Source: Limoniibacter endophyticus (GTDB lineage Bacteria; Pseudomonadota; Alphaproteobacteria; Rhizobiales; Rhizobiaceae). From it: a stretch of 64,000 bases of DNA. Below are positions 22,966 through 30,715 of the stretch, one piece after another; the first letter of the stretch is position 1; each line of letters starts with the position of its first letter. The notes under the pieces were generated by a model. The model saw only the letters and a list, made by a program, of their open reading frames with translations. It ran no database searches and had not been told where the DNA came from. The stretch is taken from NCBI RefSeq assembly GCF_014652835.1, contig NZ_BMZO01000003.1:62001-126000 (forward strand). Reading direction: 5' to 3'. The position numbers and the translations under genes were made by a program.

Positions 22966-24087
22966 CTAAGCGGCCTTTAATCGACCGCTTCCGGTCAAGT
23001 GCAACCGCTTGCCGAGAAGATCGCCACCGTCGTTAATCTCATCGAGTCCGACCACTTGCAACAGCTCCCTGAATCGTTTCTGGCCCGCTTCTTGATCCGC
23101 CTGGCTGCTAGATTCCAGTACGATTTTCACCTCGCGCTCGGCGCCAGCGTCATCGCGCAGAGAGAGGAATAGCATTCCACCCCTGACGTCTGCCCTAACG
23201 ATCTCGCCGGTCATCGCACTCGGCCTGGGCGGCACGTTGCTATTCGCTGGTAGTATCGGGCGACTGACCTCGCGTCGCGTCGTCGGTTTTTTTTGCTTAG
23301 GCTTGTAGACTGATGGCGGGTCGCATTCGAACTCCTCGCGATCTATCCATTTACCCAATGTGTAACGAGGCGCATCCGGCTTGCCTTGTGCAGACCAAGC
23401 CTCACGCCAGAGCTTTGCCGCCTCGACCATTCTTGCGTGCAGATCGGTGTCCGGCGCAGCTTTTCGATATGCCTCTTTGGCGTCTGCTTTTTTCTGTCTA
23501 TAACCATAGGAGCGCCATAGCTCTTCGAAACCATCTTCCGCACTGCCCGCAGCGCTGGCCTCAAGGCCATGCGCATGCGGCGGCGAAGCCGGTGCGGGAT
23601 CAATATTCCTATCATGTAAGTCGGCCTTGTAGGCCGTTACATGTAGGACGGTTTGGGTGGTGTCCACACCACTACTAGCGGCCCTAGTGGTGGGTTCTAC
23701 ACCACTACCTGTGGTGGCCTGTACACCACTACTAGCGTCATTATCCGTAGTGGTAGGTTCTGCACCACTACTAGCCGACTCGCGCACCTGATCGAAGTGA
23801 ATTTCATATTCAGTTGGCCGCGTTCCGGCTCCAACACGCGAAACTGAAAAAGGCCCGTTTTCAACGAGGCGGCGGGTGGAAGCGATAACTGACTTGCGGT
23901 CAGCACCAGTGGCCTGCACTAGATAGCTGAGGCTGGTACGGCTGTTTTTAAACTCTTTGCGATAGTTGTCGATGATCTCGAAGGCGACACTCTTATCGAG
24001 CCCGGTTGCCCACCTGGAACGCACGACAAGGCTAAGCACTCTCCACTGATACTTCAGCGAGTCTGGCGCATGCTTATCCTGCTGCAT
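22966..24087 (-). CDS. Replication-initiator-like helix-turn-helix protein
   Basis: 373 residues. The N-terminal domain (L-K-Y-Q-W-R-V-L-S-L-V-V near 9, L-V-Q-A-T-G-A-D-R-K-S-V-I-A-S-T-R-R-L near 60) is a winged helix-turn-helix as in phage replication proteins and RepA/DnaD-like initiators. A low-complexity Ser/Thr linker (about 105-150) is encoded by iteron-like repeats (23,654-23,776). The C-terminal part (about 180-260) has W-R-S-Y-G-Y-R-Q-K-K-A-D-A-K-E-A-Y, a motif shared by phage replication proteins. There is no helicase or primase domain, so host enzymes would be recruited. ATGs at 24,099 and 24,087 are both possible; I chose the latter for GGGG six bases upstream. It overlaps the SpoVG-like gene. 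Confidence 0.65.
   Translation of the reverse strand: MQQDKHAPDSLKYQWRVLSLVVRSRWATGLDKSVAFEIIDNYRKEFKNSRTSLSYLVQATGADRKSVIASTRRLVENGPFSVSRVGAGTRPTEYEIHFDQVRESASSGAEPTTTDNDASSGVQATTGSGVEPTTRAASSGVDTTQTVLHVTAYKADLHDRNIDPAPASPPHAHGLEASAAGSAEDGFEELWRSYGYRQKKADAKEAYRKAAPDTDLHARMVEAAKLWREAWSAQGKPDAPRYTLGKWIDREEFECDPPSVYKPKQKKPTTRREVSRPILPANSNVPPRPSAMTGEIVRADVRGGMLFLSLRDDAGAEREVKIVLESSSQADQEAGQKRFRELLQVVGLDEINDGGDLLGKRLHLTGSGRLKAA
23654..23776. repeat. Iteron-like repeat cluster inside the replication gene (candidate origin)
   Basis: CACCACTACTAGC occurs three times exactly (23667-23679, 23724-23736, 23763-23775) and once in part as CACCACTAC (23700-23708). Inverted CTAGTGGTG- and GTAGTGGTA-type copies lie between them. 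The cluster encodes the low-complexity linker of the initiator, as in lambda, where origin iterons lie inside gene O. Confidence 0.6.
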
Positions 24088-24322
24088 TGGCAGCCCCATA
24101 CGCTTCAACCGCGATATCCGTGAGCTTGCGTGCCAGCGCAGGAGAGAACGTCGCTGTACGGTGCTTTCCTGCTTGGCACGCATAGATAAAATGCCGACCG
24201 TCTGGCTGTTGGATCAATCGCAGGCCGTTCAGCCGAATGTCTTCGTTCAGCTCGATGTCGACGAAGGCCAGGCAGCGGCGCTCGCCGCGACCTTCGGTCG
24301 GGTGGACGTACAGAACTCGCAT
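24074..24322 (-). CDS. SpoVG-like protein
   Basis: 82 residues. Residues about 18-75 (C-L-A-F-V-D-I-E-L-N-E-D-I-R-L-N-G-L-R-L-I, then G-R-H-F-I-Y-A-C and A-R-K-L-T-D-I-A-V-E-A-Y) follow the beta-rich SpoVG pattern, a nucleic-acid-binding family that phages also carry. The start has AAGGAAAAC upstream. It sits between the coiled-coil regulator and the replication protein and overlaps the latter by 14 bases, so it probably belongs to the early operon. Confidence 0.7.
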   Translation of the reverse strand: MRVLYVHPTEGRGERRCLAFVDIELNEDIRLNGLRLIQQPDGRHFIYACQAGKHRTATFSPALARKLTDIAVEAYGAANAAG

Positions 24323-24396
24323 AATGTTTTCCTTACGCGCACAAAGGCGCGCCCGCCGTTCGTAACGGCAGGCTGATTTAGGTGTGTGGGGCGGGG

Positions 24397-25317
24397 TTAG
24401 GCTGCCTGTTTCGGTTCTTGAAGCTGCCTTGCATGTCTAATCCAAGATTTTTCACGGACTGGCAGGCTGTATTCAGGAATGGAACCAACGTTGGAGCAAT
24501 GGGTGTGAAAGTCACTCAGTCGACTAAACCCAGCCTCTGAAACCATCAGCATGATATCAGCGAAGGTGATTGCTTCAGACGTAAATTTTTCAATTGACTC
24601 CTCCTGCCAATCTGCAAGTTCTTTTGTTCGGAATAGGTCTCTGAGAGATGATTCCGCACTATAATATTCATTTAGAAGCATCTCCTCCAGGCGGTTCATC
24701 CCATCTTCTCGCGCTGTTTCGACTTGTTGTGTAAGTCGCTCTTTGTCCGCTTCGGCGAACATGGCTCGCGTATGCGCCTCCTGGGATTGCCTCTCTGCGA
24801 TCTTGACCATGTCGTCGCGGGCTTCGATGACCGACTTCAGCTCCTTCACCTTGTCTTTGTGCTTTTCGCGAAGTTCGGCAATCTCCCGTTTAAGCCTTTC
24901 GTTCTCTCTCCTAATATCTTCCAGATCGTTCTCGTTCGGCGATGCAATGGTTTCGACTGACAGAGATTTCGCAGCCGATGTTTTTTCTACGTTACTAACG
25001 GACAATCTTGCGTCGCGGTTTCTTTCTGCATGGCGTCTGGCGCGCTCTGCTCCTTTTGCACGGATATCTTCAAGGGTCGTGCGTCCGTCACCGAGTGCCA
25101 TCAATTCGTGAGCACGGCTTCGGCCCATCCGTGCATGAGAGAAAAGAAACGCTGACCAACGCATTTCGCGGGTTTCTTTAAGGCGCTTGTGAACTTCTAA
25201 AAGCTGGATGCCGGCCGCTTTGTAATGCTGCTCGGCTTTATCTAGCGCTTTGTCGCCCGCCTCAACGCGGGCTTTGATTTCACGGCCAAGAGTTTCAATT
25301 GCGACGAGCGTTGACAT
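24397..25317 (-). CDS. Coiled-coil element protein, DUF3102-like N-terminus
   Basis: 306 residues. The N-terminal part (I-K-A-R-V-E-A-G-D-K-A-L-D-K-A-E-Q-H-Y near 14, L-L-E-V-H-K-R-L near 35, W-S-A-F-L-F-S-H near 52, S-R-A-H-E-L-M-A-L-G near 67) resembles the helix-turn-helix part of DUF3102/phage regulatory proteins. Residues about 135-235 are a long charged coiled coil (E-N-E-R-L-K-R-E-I-A-E-L-R-E). The C-terminal 70 residues are not recognised. The ATG at 25,317 overlaps the stop of the mini-AlpA gene (TAATG). A chromosome- or DNA-binding regulator is plausible but unproven. Confidence 0.6.
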   Translation of the reverse strand: MSTLVAIETLGREIKARVEAGDKALDKAEQHYKAAGIQLLEVHKRLKETREMRWSAFLFSHARMGRSRAHELMALGDGRTTLEDIRAKGAERARRHAERNRDARLSVSNVEKTSAAKSLSVETIASPNENDLEDIRRENERLKREIAELREKHKDKVKELKSVIEARDDMVKIAERQSQEAHTRAMFAEADKERLTQQVETAREDGMNRLEEMLLNEYYSAESSLRDLFRTKELADWQEESIEKFTSEAITFADIMLMVSEAGFSRLSDFHTHCSNVGSIPEYSLPVREKSWIRHARQLQEPKQAA

Positions 25318-25427
25318 TATGCTGCGCCCCGCTGCACAATCTTTTCCTGAATCCACGCGGCCACTTCGGCGCGAACAACGGTCATAGGATTGTCTTTCGT
25401 CTGACGGTAAATGCGATGAACGCTCAT
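25317..25427 (-). CDS. 36-residue partial AlpA-like protein (tandem copy of the AlpA C-terminus)
   Basis: A short frame with a four-base ATGA overlap with alpA upstream and a TAATG overlap with the next gene, so it is translationally embedded between them. Its end, V-V-R-A-E-V-A-A-W-I-Q-E-K-I-V-Q-R, closely parallels the AlpA C-terminus Y-V-R-A-E-V-D-A-W-L-D-Q-R-I-A. The N-terminal half of AlpA, with the recognition helix, is absent. It may be a degenerate duplicate kept in frame, or a working small protein that modulates AlpA by interacting with it. Confidence 0.5.
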   Translation of the reverse strand: MSVHRIYRQTKDNPMTVVRAEVAAWIQEKIVQRGAA

Positions 25428-25630
25428 GCTGCACGATCCGCTATGCGTTGATCAAGCCAAGCGTCGACTTCCGCACGGACGTAGCCGATGCGCTTTTTTC
25501 CTAGCTGTACAGGCTGAGGGAACTCACCTTCTTTAGACATGAAGAAAAGCAACGTTCGGGAAAGGGAAGTCGCGATAGCAGCTTCCTTCGCGCTCATCAT
25601 GCGCGGCAGGTTATCGTTGTCGGGTGTCAT
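25424..25630 (-). CDS. AlpA-family excisionase/regulator
   Basis: 68 residues with the AlpA MerR-like winged helix: M-S-A-K-E-A-A-I-A-T-S-L-S-R-T-L-L-F-F near 12, F-P-Q-P-V-Q-L-G-K-K-R-I-G-Y near 37, V-R-A-E-V-D-A-W-L near 52. In P4-like elements and PICIs, AlpA activates int and acts as an excision factor. GGAGACACC lies upstream of the ATG. It heads an overlapping trio (alpA, mini-alpA, coiled-coil gene) downstream of an inverted repeat at 25,736-25,759. Confidence 0.85.
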   Translation of the reverse strand: MTPDNDNLPRMMSAKEAAIATSLSRTLLFFMSKEGEFPQPVQLGKKRIGYVRAEVDAWLDQRIADRAA

Positions 25631-25735
25631 TGGTGTCTCCTCGAGCGCAAACTGCGCACGTCGAATAGATCGATTGGGATAGGAGTTTTTGTTAAACCTC
25701 AGATCATGTCTGAAGCGTTCGGGCCGCTAGGGGCA

Positions 25736-25759
25736 TATTTCGTGCACCACCACGAAATA
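25736..25759. promoter_or_regulatory. 9-bp inverted repeat upstream of alpA
   Basis: TATTTCGTG-CACCAC-CACGAAATA, perfect arms with a six-base spacer, in the 184-base gap between integrase and alpA. It is a plausible operator of the early promoter, for AlpA itself or for a repressor; the AT-rich arms make a terminator less likely. Confidence 0.5.
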
Positions 25760-25814
25760 ACTCTTTTTGAGAGCGTTACCATAATGCCGAAACATTCGCA
25801 GATTGTCAATGCTG

Positions 25815-26972
25815 TTATTTTACTTCAGAAAGAAAAGCGGCCCATTCGTTCATGAGTAACCGTCGTTTTTCTAAAGCATCTTTGCGTCGATAGGCTTGCT
25901 CAGTAGCGTCGCCGACTGAGTGCGCGAGGGCGGTTTCGATAATGTCGCGAGCGTGCATGGTCTCGTCGCCAGCCCAATCTCGGAAGGTAGAGCGAGCTGT
26001 GCCGTGAAGCGTCACCGACTTGTCTGGTGAGGCGCGCCGGAGCGCCTTCGTCAGTGAGGTGTCGCTGATCGGAGAACCTGCCTTCTCTCCTTCAAAAATC
26101 AGGCTGCTGGTCGCGCGTTCTTTCATGATTTTAAGGATGGCTATAGCTCGGTCTGTCAGCGGGACTCGATGCTGCTTCCCAGCCTTCATCCGTTCAGCCG
26201 GAATTGTCCAGATCCGTTCCTCAAAATCGACTTCACTCCAAACCGCGCCGCTAACCTCGCCAACACGGCTGCCACATAAAATCAGAAACTCAACGACCAG
26301 CGCCGCTATGCCATTCGACTTCCTAAGCTCTGTCATCATCTGTGGCGCTAGGTGATAATCCAGGGCGGCATGGTGTCCGCGCGACAACTTGTTTTTTGCC
26401 GGCAATAGCTCCTTCAGCCCGCCGCGCCAGTCGGCCGGGTTATCTCCGGCATACAGACCACGCGCCTTCGCATGATCGATAACCGCCGCAATGCGCATTC
26501 GGGTCCGGTCGGCTGTCTCTGGAATTTTGGTCCAGATCGGCTTTAAGCATTCAACCACGTCATCGCGGGTGATGCTGGCAATAGGCTTTTTGTGAAGTGG
26601 CGCAGCGTATTTATCGAGCGTCATGCGCCACTGCGCTTTGTGCTTCTCATTCCGAAAGCTGCTTTCCTTGACTGAGATAACGTCGTCCATAATGTCGAGG
26701 AAGGTCTTGCCTTTCGACAGTTCTTCTCCGCGCGCGAGACGTTCACGGATCGCCTCTGCCTTGTCGCGAGCCAAAGAAAGGGATACCGGTGCAGTGCCTT
26801 GGCCGTAGCCTCCGAGGCCGATTTCCGTTCGCTTGCCCTGCCGCTTGTAGATGAAAAACCACTGTTTGCTTCCGGTCGCGCGAACGCGCAGAAATAGACC
26901 ATCGCCATCGGAGTAGATGCCGGCCTTGATCAGGGTGCGAATCCGTGTTTCCGAAAGTTTGTGCTTCGCCAT
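25815..26972 (-). CDS. int: Tyrosine integrase, P4 type
   Basis: Site-specific recombinase that integrates the element in tRNA-Ser. The 385-residue protein has an N-terminal arm-binding domain (DUF4102-like: G-L-F-L-R-V-R near 25, W-F-F-I-Y-K near 38), a SAM-like core-binding domain (about 90-180) and the catalytic domain with Arg236 (C-G-S-R-V-G-E-V), His323 and Arg327 (H-G-T-A-R-S-T-F-R), His351 and Tyr361 (A-Y-R-R). All catalytic residues are present. The start at 26,972 is the usual M-A-K-H-K-L-S; the ATG at 26,990 is possible. It reads inward, with attR about 100 bases upstream of its start. Confidence 0.93.
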   Translation of the reverse strand: MAKHKLSETRIRTLIKAGIYSDGDGLFLRVRATGSKQWFFIYKRQGKRTEIGLGGYGQGTAPVSLSLARDKAEAIRERLARGEELSKGKTFLDIMDDVISVKESSFRNEKHKAQWRMTLDKYAAPLHKKPIASITRDDVVECLKPIWTKIPETADRTRMRIAAVIDHAKARGLYAGDNPADWRGGLKELLPAKNKLSRGHHAALDYHLAPQMMTELRKSNGIAALVVEFLILCGSRVGEVSGAVWSEVDFEERIWTIPAERMKAGKQHRVPLTDRAIAILKIMKERATSSLIFEGEKAGSPISDTSLTKALRRASPDKSVTLHGTARSTFRDWAGDETMHARDIIETALAHSVGDATEQAYRRKDALEKRRLLMNEWAAFLSEVK

Positions 26973-27074
26973 ACCGTAACCCGCTGCCATAACTTTAAGG
27001 TTGTTAGGTACGTTTTTGACGTTAGATCGACTGAAATGCAATAGTTAAATCAATAGCTTACGTAAAATGTCGGT

Positions 27075-27089
27075 CTCTCTGTCCGCCAT
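27075..27089 (+). repeat. attR core (15-base direct repeat)
   Basis: CTCTCTGTCCGCCAT, identical to 9783-9797. It is flanked here by non-tRNA sequence, so it is the displaced copy. It lies about 100 bases from the integrase start. Confidence 0.9.
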
Positions 27090-27358
27090 TTCAGGCTAAA
27101 TATCCACTATTCGATTAGTAACCGGCAATCACAATGAAGTCCGACGCCCCCAGGGCAGGCTCCGCGCTCTGGCGCGGTGAGGGGACGGAGTTCCTCATAG
27201 ACGGCGGCACAATTCCGACGGTGGGTATCTGGAGGAGTGAACTCGTTCTCGTCCCTTAGATTTATTGCGATTGCGAACAGAATCACCGAACCTCCTCTGG
27301 TTTCACCGGTTGTGGCCACTGGTCGCGGACGAGTGAGACGGAAACGTGAGGAGGTAGC
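27090..27358. other. Host intergenic region right of attR
   Basis: 269 bases between attR and the DUF2200 gene. The overlapping 87-codon frame on the minus strand lacks family character and covers the DUF2200 start. I see no clear element here. Confidence 0.4.
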
Positions 27359-27709
27359 ATGCCGGGGCACCGCATCTATTCAACGAGCGTCGCCAGCGTT
27401 TATCCGCACTATATCGCCAAGGCGGAGAAGAAGGGGCGTACCAAGGCCGAGGTGGACGAAATCATTCGTTGGCTGACAGGTTATACGCAGGAGCAGCTAG
27501 CCGCTCAGCTGGCCGATAAGACCAGCTTCGAGGATTTCTTTGCCACTGCACCTCGACCAAATCCGTCGCGCTCCCTGATTAAAGGCATGATCTGCGGGGT
27601 GCGGGTTGAAGATATCGAGGAGCCGATCATGCGCGAAATACGCTACCTGGACAAGCTGATCGACGAATTGGCCAGGGGCAAGGCCATGGCCAATATTTTA
27701 CGGCAATAA
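27359..27709 (+). CDS. DUF2200 family protein
   Basis: 116-residue soluble protein. [15 protein letters not shown] near the start, E-I-I-R-W-L-T-G-Y near 37, then F-E-D-F-F and [14 protein letters not shown] near 77 and [11 protein letters not shown] near 97 match DUF2200 over its full length. Function unknown. GTGAGGAGG lies close upstream of the ATG. It stands alone beside the integration site. Confidence 0.9.
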   Translation: MPGHRIYSTSVASVYPHYIAKAEKKGRTKAEVDEIIRWLTGYTQEQLAAQLADKTSFEDFFATAPRPNPSRSLIKGMICGVRVEDIEEPIMREIRYLDKLIDELARGKAMANILRQ

Positions 27710-27915
27710 CCTGTATGCGGGCTTCTAACAAAGCCATAGGTGACAGGAGATGGAAGGTGCCGAGATAGAGATGAGCTGGGCTTTGATGCCGGGCCATGTC
27801 GAGCGTAGGCGACAAGTACGAGATTGCCCATTGAACCTCGGCGGCGTTAAACTCCTGGTTCTCTTAGTATTTGACGCGATTATATGGATGGGCGGAAGAG
27901 CGCAGATTTAGACTG

Positions 27916-27947
27916 TGGTTGAAAAAAATATTGCAACCATATAGATA
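27916..27947 (+). promoter_or_regulatory. Candidate promoter with overlapping dyad upstream of the MFS exporter
   Basis: TTGAAA (27919-27924) and TAGATA (27942-27947) are 17 bases apart. The dyad TGGTTG-N12-CAACCA (27916-27939) overlaps the -35 and spacer. It lies in the 298-base gap 27,710-28,007 before the exporter operon, which otherwise shows nothing. No adjacent regulator gene exists, so the binder is unknown. Confidence 0.4.
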
Positions 27948-28007
27948 GCATGCGAACAATGTATTGAATTTTCGAGAACGCCGTCTTTAGGGCGCGCGGA
28001 GTGTTTT

Positions 28008-29681
28008 ATGCCGGAAATTGTAACTCGTTCTGCATCTGCTGCGCCTGTGCCCCCAGCTGCTGAACCCTCGCAGGGACAGGGTCCTGTTTTTGTGCCTCGT
28101 CATCCGGTTCATGCCGCAGCCTACATGCTCGCCTCGACCTTGCTCGCCTTGACCCAAGGGTTCGGGATGAATTTGGTGACGGCGAATATTCCGCAAATCC
28201 AGGGCGCGATCGGTGCCACCAACATAGAAACGACATGGCTGATGGCGGCCTATATGGCGCCGAATGTTTCTCTGGCCATCGCTCTGATCAAGCTTAGAAC
28301 GCAGTTTGGCCTGCGCAACTTCGCAGAACTCAGTATTCTGGTTTTCTGTATCGTCTCGATCTTCAATCTTTTTGTGACGGATCTTCAGTCAGCGATCGTG
28401 GTCCGCTTCTTCAGCGGTGTGGCGGCGGCACCGATGTCATCGCTTGCGTTTCTCTACATGCTGGAGCCGTTCCCGCCGCAGAAGAAGCTGACGATAGGTC
28501 TTTCGCTGGCCCTGACCAACATTGCGCTTGGCCCCTCCATCGCGCGCATGATCTCGCCCATTCTTCTTGACGCGGGCGGGTTTCATGCCTTGACACTCTT
28601 TGAACTCGGACTCGCGATGCTCGCCTTCTGCGCTGTATATTTGCTGCCGCTCACGCCGCAACTGCGTGCGAATGTCATCGAGAAGCTCGACGTCATCAGC
28701 TATTTTCTCATCGCAACGGGTTTCGGTTGCGTTGCGGTCGTTCTGGTCATGGGGAGACTGCACTGGTGGTTCGAGGCGCCGTGGATCGGATACGCTCTGC
28801 TGTGCGCGGCGGTAACCATCACCGTGGCAATCATTATCGAGCTCAATCGCAAGAATCCGCTGATCGACATACGATGGATATTCAGCCCGGCGGTTCTGCA
28901 TCTTACCGGGGCGCTGCTGCTGTTCCGGCTTATTCTGGCTGAACAAACCACCGGCGCAGGCGGTTTCCTGCAGGTCATCGGGCTGCAGAACGACCAGACT
29001 TTTCTGCTCTATTTCCTGATTTTTCTGTCGACAATCGCCGGTGGACTCGTCTGCGCGCGGTTAATGGGGGCGGGGCGTGAACCGTATTTCCATATAGTCG
29101 CCTTGTCGCTTCTCGCCATTGGTGCCTTCATCGATAGCAGTGCAACGAATTTGACACGACCACAGAACATGTATCTCAGCCAGATCATGATCGGTTTTGC
29201 AGCGGCTATCTTTCTTCCTCCTGCGATGGCGACAGGGCTTATGTCAGCACTGAAGAAAGGGCCGAATTACATTTTGAGCTTCATCATCGTCTTTCTGACG
29301 ACGCAGAGCCTCGGTGGTCTCCTCGGATCGGCAGTCTTTGGAACCTTCATCACGCTGCGCGAGAAGTTTCACTCGAATGCCCTGGTCGAGAAGATTGCGC
29401 TCACTGATCCCCTGGTCGTGCAGCGGGTGAAGGCGCTCGCCGCGCCATACGCACCGCATCTCACGGATCAAGCGGTTCTGAACGCGGAAGGCATTGCAAT
29501 GCTTAGTCAGCAGGCTACGCGCGAAGCCAATGTGCTTGCCTATAATGACGCGTTTTTTGTTATGGGATGCATGGCAAGCGCGGCACTTTTCGTTCTTCTT
29601 TGCCACGTGGCTTTCGACGCCGTAAAGAAACAGACCAGAAAGCAGGACGGCGAAAATACCGCCGGAGTAACAGCCTCATGA
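28008..29681 (+). CDS. MFS multidrug exporter, DHA2/EmrB type
   Basis: Inner-membrane proton antiporter, 557 residues, with about 14 predicted membrane segments starting near residue 40 (A-Y-M-L-A-S-T-L-L-A). Conserved stretches include T-T-W-L-M-A-A-Y-M-A near 76 (the motif region of DHA2 proteins) and V-V-R-F-F-S-G-V-A-A near 130. The N-terminal 35 residues are a Pro/Ala-rich cytosolic tail. It overlaps the HlyD-family partner by four bases, so it probably works as an EmrAB-like tripartite pump. The substrate cannot be predicted. Confidence 0.88.
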   Translation: MPEIVTRSASAAPVPPAAEPSQGQGPVFVPRHPVHAAAYMLASTLLALTQGFGMNLVTANIPQIQGAIGATNIETTWLMAAYMAPNVSLAIALIKLRTQFGLRNFAELSILVFCIVSIFNLFVTDLQSAIVVRFFSGVAAAPMSSLAFLYMLEPFPPQKKLTIGLSLALTNIALGPSIARMISPILLDAGGFHALTLFELGLAMLAFCAVYLLPLTPQLRANVIEKLDVISYFLIATGFGCVAVVLVMGRLHWWFEAPWIGYALLCAAVTITVAIIIELNRKNPLIDIRWIFSPAVLHLTGALLLFRLILAEQTTGAGGFLQVIGLQNDQTFLLYFLIFLSTIAGGLVCARLMGAGREPYFHIVALSLLAIGAFIDSSATNLTRPQNMYLSQIMIGFAAAIFLPPAMATGLMSALKKGPNYILSFIIVFLTTQSLGGLLGSAVFGTFITLREKFHSNALVEKIALTDPLVVQRVKALAAPYAPHLTDQAVLNAEGIAMLSQQATREANVLAYNDAFFVMGCMASAALFVLLCHVAFDAVKKQTRKQDGENTAGVTAS

Positions 29682-30715
29682 ACAAGACGTTTCGCACCGC
29701 GAGCATTATCGCAGTTCTTATCGGAGTTTTGGGCGTCATCCTGATTTTATTCGCGTGGCGTTTGCCCCCGTTTTCACCGGCTTTGCAAACTACGGATAAT
29801 GCCTATATCCGCGGACGGGTAACGACACTGGCCCCGCAACTGTCTGGCTATGTCGCGGAAGTTATCGTCAAGGATTTCGAGACGGTGCAAGCCGGGCAGC
29901 TTCTGGTGCGGGTCGATGATCGCATCTATCGCCAGAAACTGGAACAGGCGAAGGCTAGCCTTGCATCGCAGCAGGCCGCGCTCGCCAATTCCGATCAGTC
30001 TCGACTGACGGGGGAGGCCAATGTTGCTTCAGCGAAGGCGCAGCTTGAAGGTGCGCGCGTCGCGTTGGACACGGCCAAGGCCGAGTGGGCCAGGATCGAA
30101 CCGCTTCTGGCCCGGGGCGTAACCACTCAAAGCGCGGCCGATCAGTCACGTTCGGCTCTGGCTAAGGCGCAAGCCGCTTTTGGCGAGGCGACGGCGCAGT
30201 TGCAAGTGGCCGAACAGTCTCTGCAGTCGACAATCGTCAATCGTAGTTCCCTCGAAGCGGCGGTCGAAGGTGCACAGGCTGCGGTGCGGCTAGCGGAGAT
30301 TGACCTCGAAAATACAAATATTCGTGCGCCGGAAGACGGCAAGCTCGGCGAGGTCGGCGTGCGGCTTGGCCAGTACGTTGCCGCAGGAACCCAGCTTATG
30401 GCCATCGTACCGCACGACATCTGGGTAACCGCCAATTTCAAGGAAACGCAGCTCTACGGTATGAGATCCGGCCAACCGGTCCGGTTTACGGTCGATGCTC
30501 TGAACGATGTCGAGATGACGGGCAGGATCGAGCGCTTTTCGCCAGCCGCGGGATCGGAGTTCAGTATCTTGAAGCCGGACAATGCGACCGGCAATTTCGT
30601 CAAGATTGCTCAGCGCGTGGCGGTGCGCATTGCCGTGGATTCCGATCAGCCACAGATCGAACGTCTGGCGCCCGGCATGTCGGTGGTCGTCAGTGTCGAT
30701 ACTTCGGCGGAATAA
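29678..30715 (+). CDS. HlyD-family membrane fusion protein, EmrA type
   Basis: Periplasmic adaptor linking the MFS pump to an outer-membrane channel. The 345-residue protein has an N-terminal anchor (about 8-30), the lipoyl half-motif T-D-N-A-Y-I-R-G-R-V near 40 typical of EmrA, a coiled-coil hairpin rich in Ala, Gln and Lys (about 85-205), the second lipoyl half with I-R-A-P-E-D-G-K-L-G near 215, and a beta-barrel domain. The ATG overlaps the exporter stop. The GMC oxidoreductase gene ends on the very next base, tail to tail. No outer-membrane component is nearby. Confidence 0.9.
   Translation: MNKTFRTASIIAVLIGVLGVILILFAWRLPPFSPALQTTDNAYIRGRVTTLAPQLSGYVAEVIVKDFETVQAGQLLVRVDDRIYRQKLEQAKASLASQQAALANSDQSRLTGEANVASAKAQLEGARVALDTAKAEWARIEPLLARGVTTQSAADQSRSALAKAQAAFGEATAQLQVAEQSLQSTIVNRSSLEAAVEGAQAAVRLAEIDLENTNIRAPEDGKLGEVGVRLGQYVAAGTQLMAIVPHDIWVTANFKETQLYGMRSGQPVRFTVDALNDVEMTGRIERFSPAAGSEFSILKPDNATGNFVKIAQRVAVRIAVDSDQPQIERLAPGMSVVVSVDTSAE

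Larger units (their letters stand above)
9783..27089. mobile_element. 17.3 kb integrated phage-like element (satellite-like or remnant prophage) in tRNA-Ser
   Basis: Bounded by 15-base direct repeats: the tRNA-Ser 3' end at the left and a copy at the right, about 100 bases from a tyrosine integrase. It encodes integrase, AlpA-type regulator, replication-initiator-like protein, HK97-type portal, protease, capsid, connectors, both terminase subunits, HNH and a tape measure. I find no tail tube, baseplate, fibre, holin or endolysin genes. 17 kb is much shorter than a complete tailed prophage and is in the range of phage satellites. The left end contains gene fragments. Two readings are open: a capsid-forming satellite, or a prophage that lost its distal tail and lysis module. 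Confidence 0.93.

Noticed and set aside
23654-23776. Repeat cluster as a CRISPR array
   Set aside because: Repeats are short, unequally spaced, in both orientations and inside a coding gene; no cas genes. Iterons fit better.
27107-27370. 87-codon minus-strand frame right of attR
   Set aside because: Covers the DUF2200 start and has no family character.
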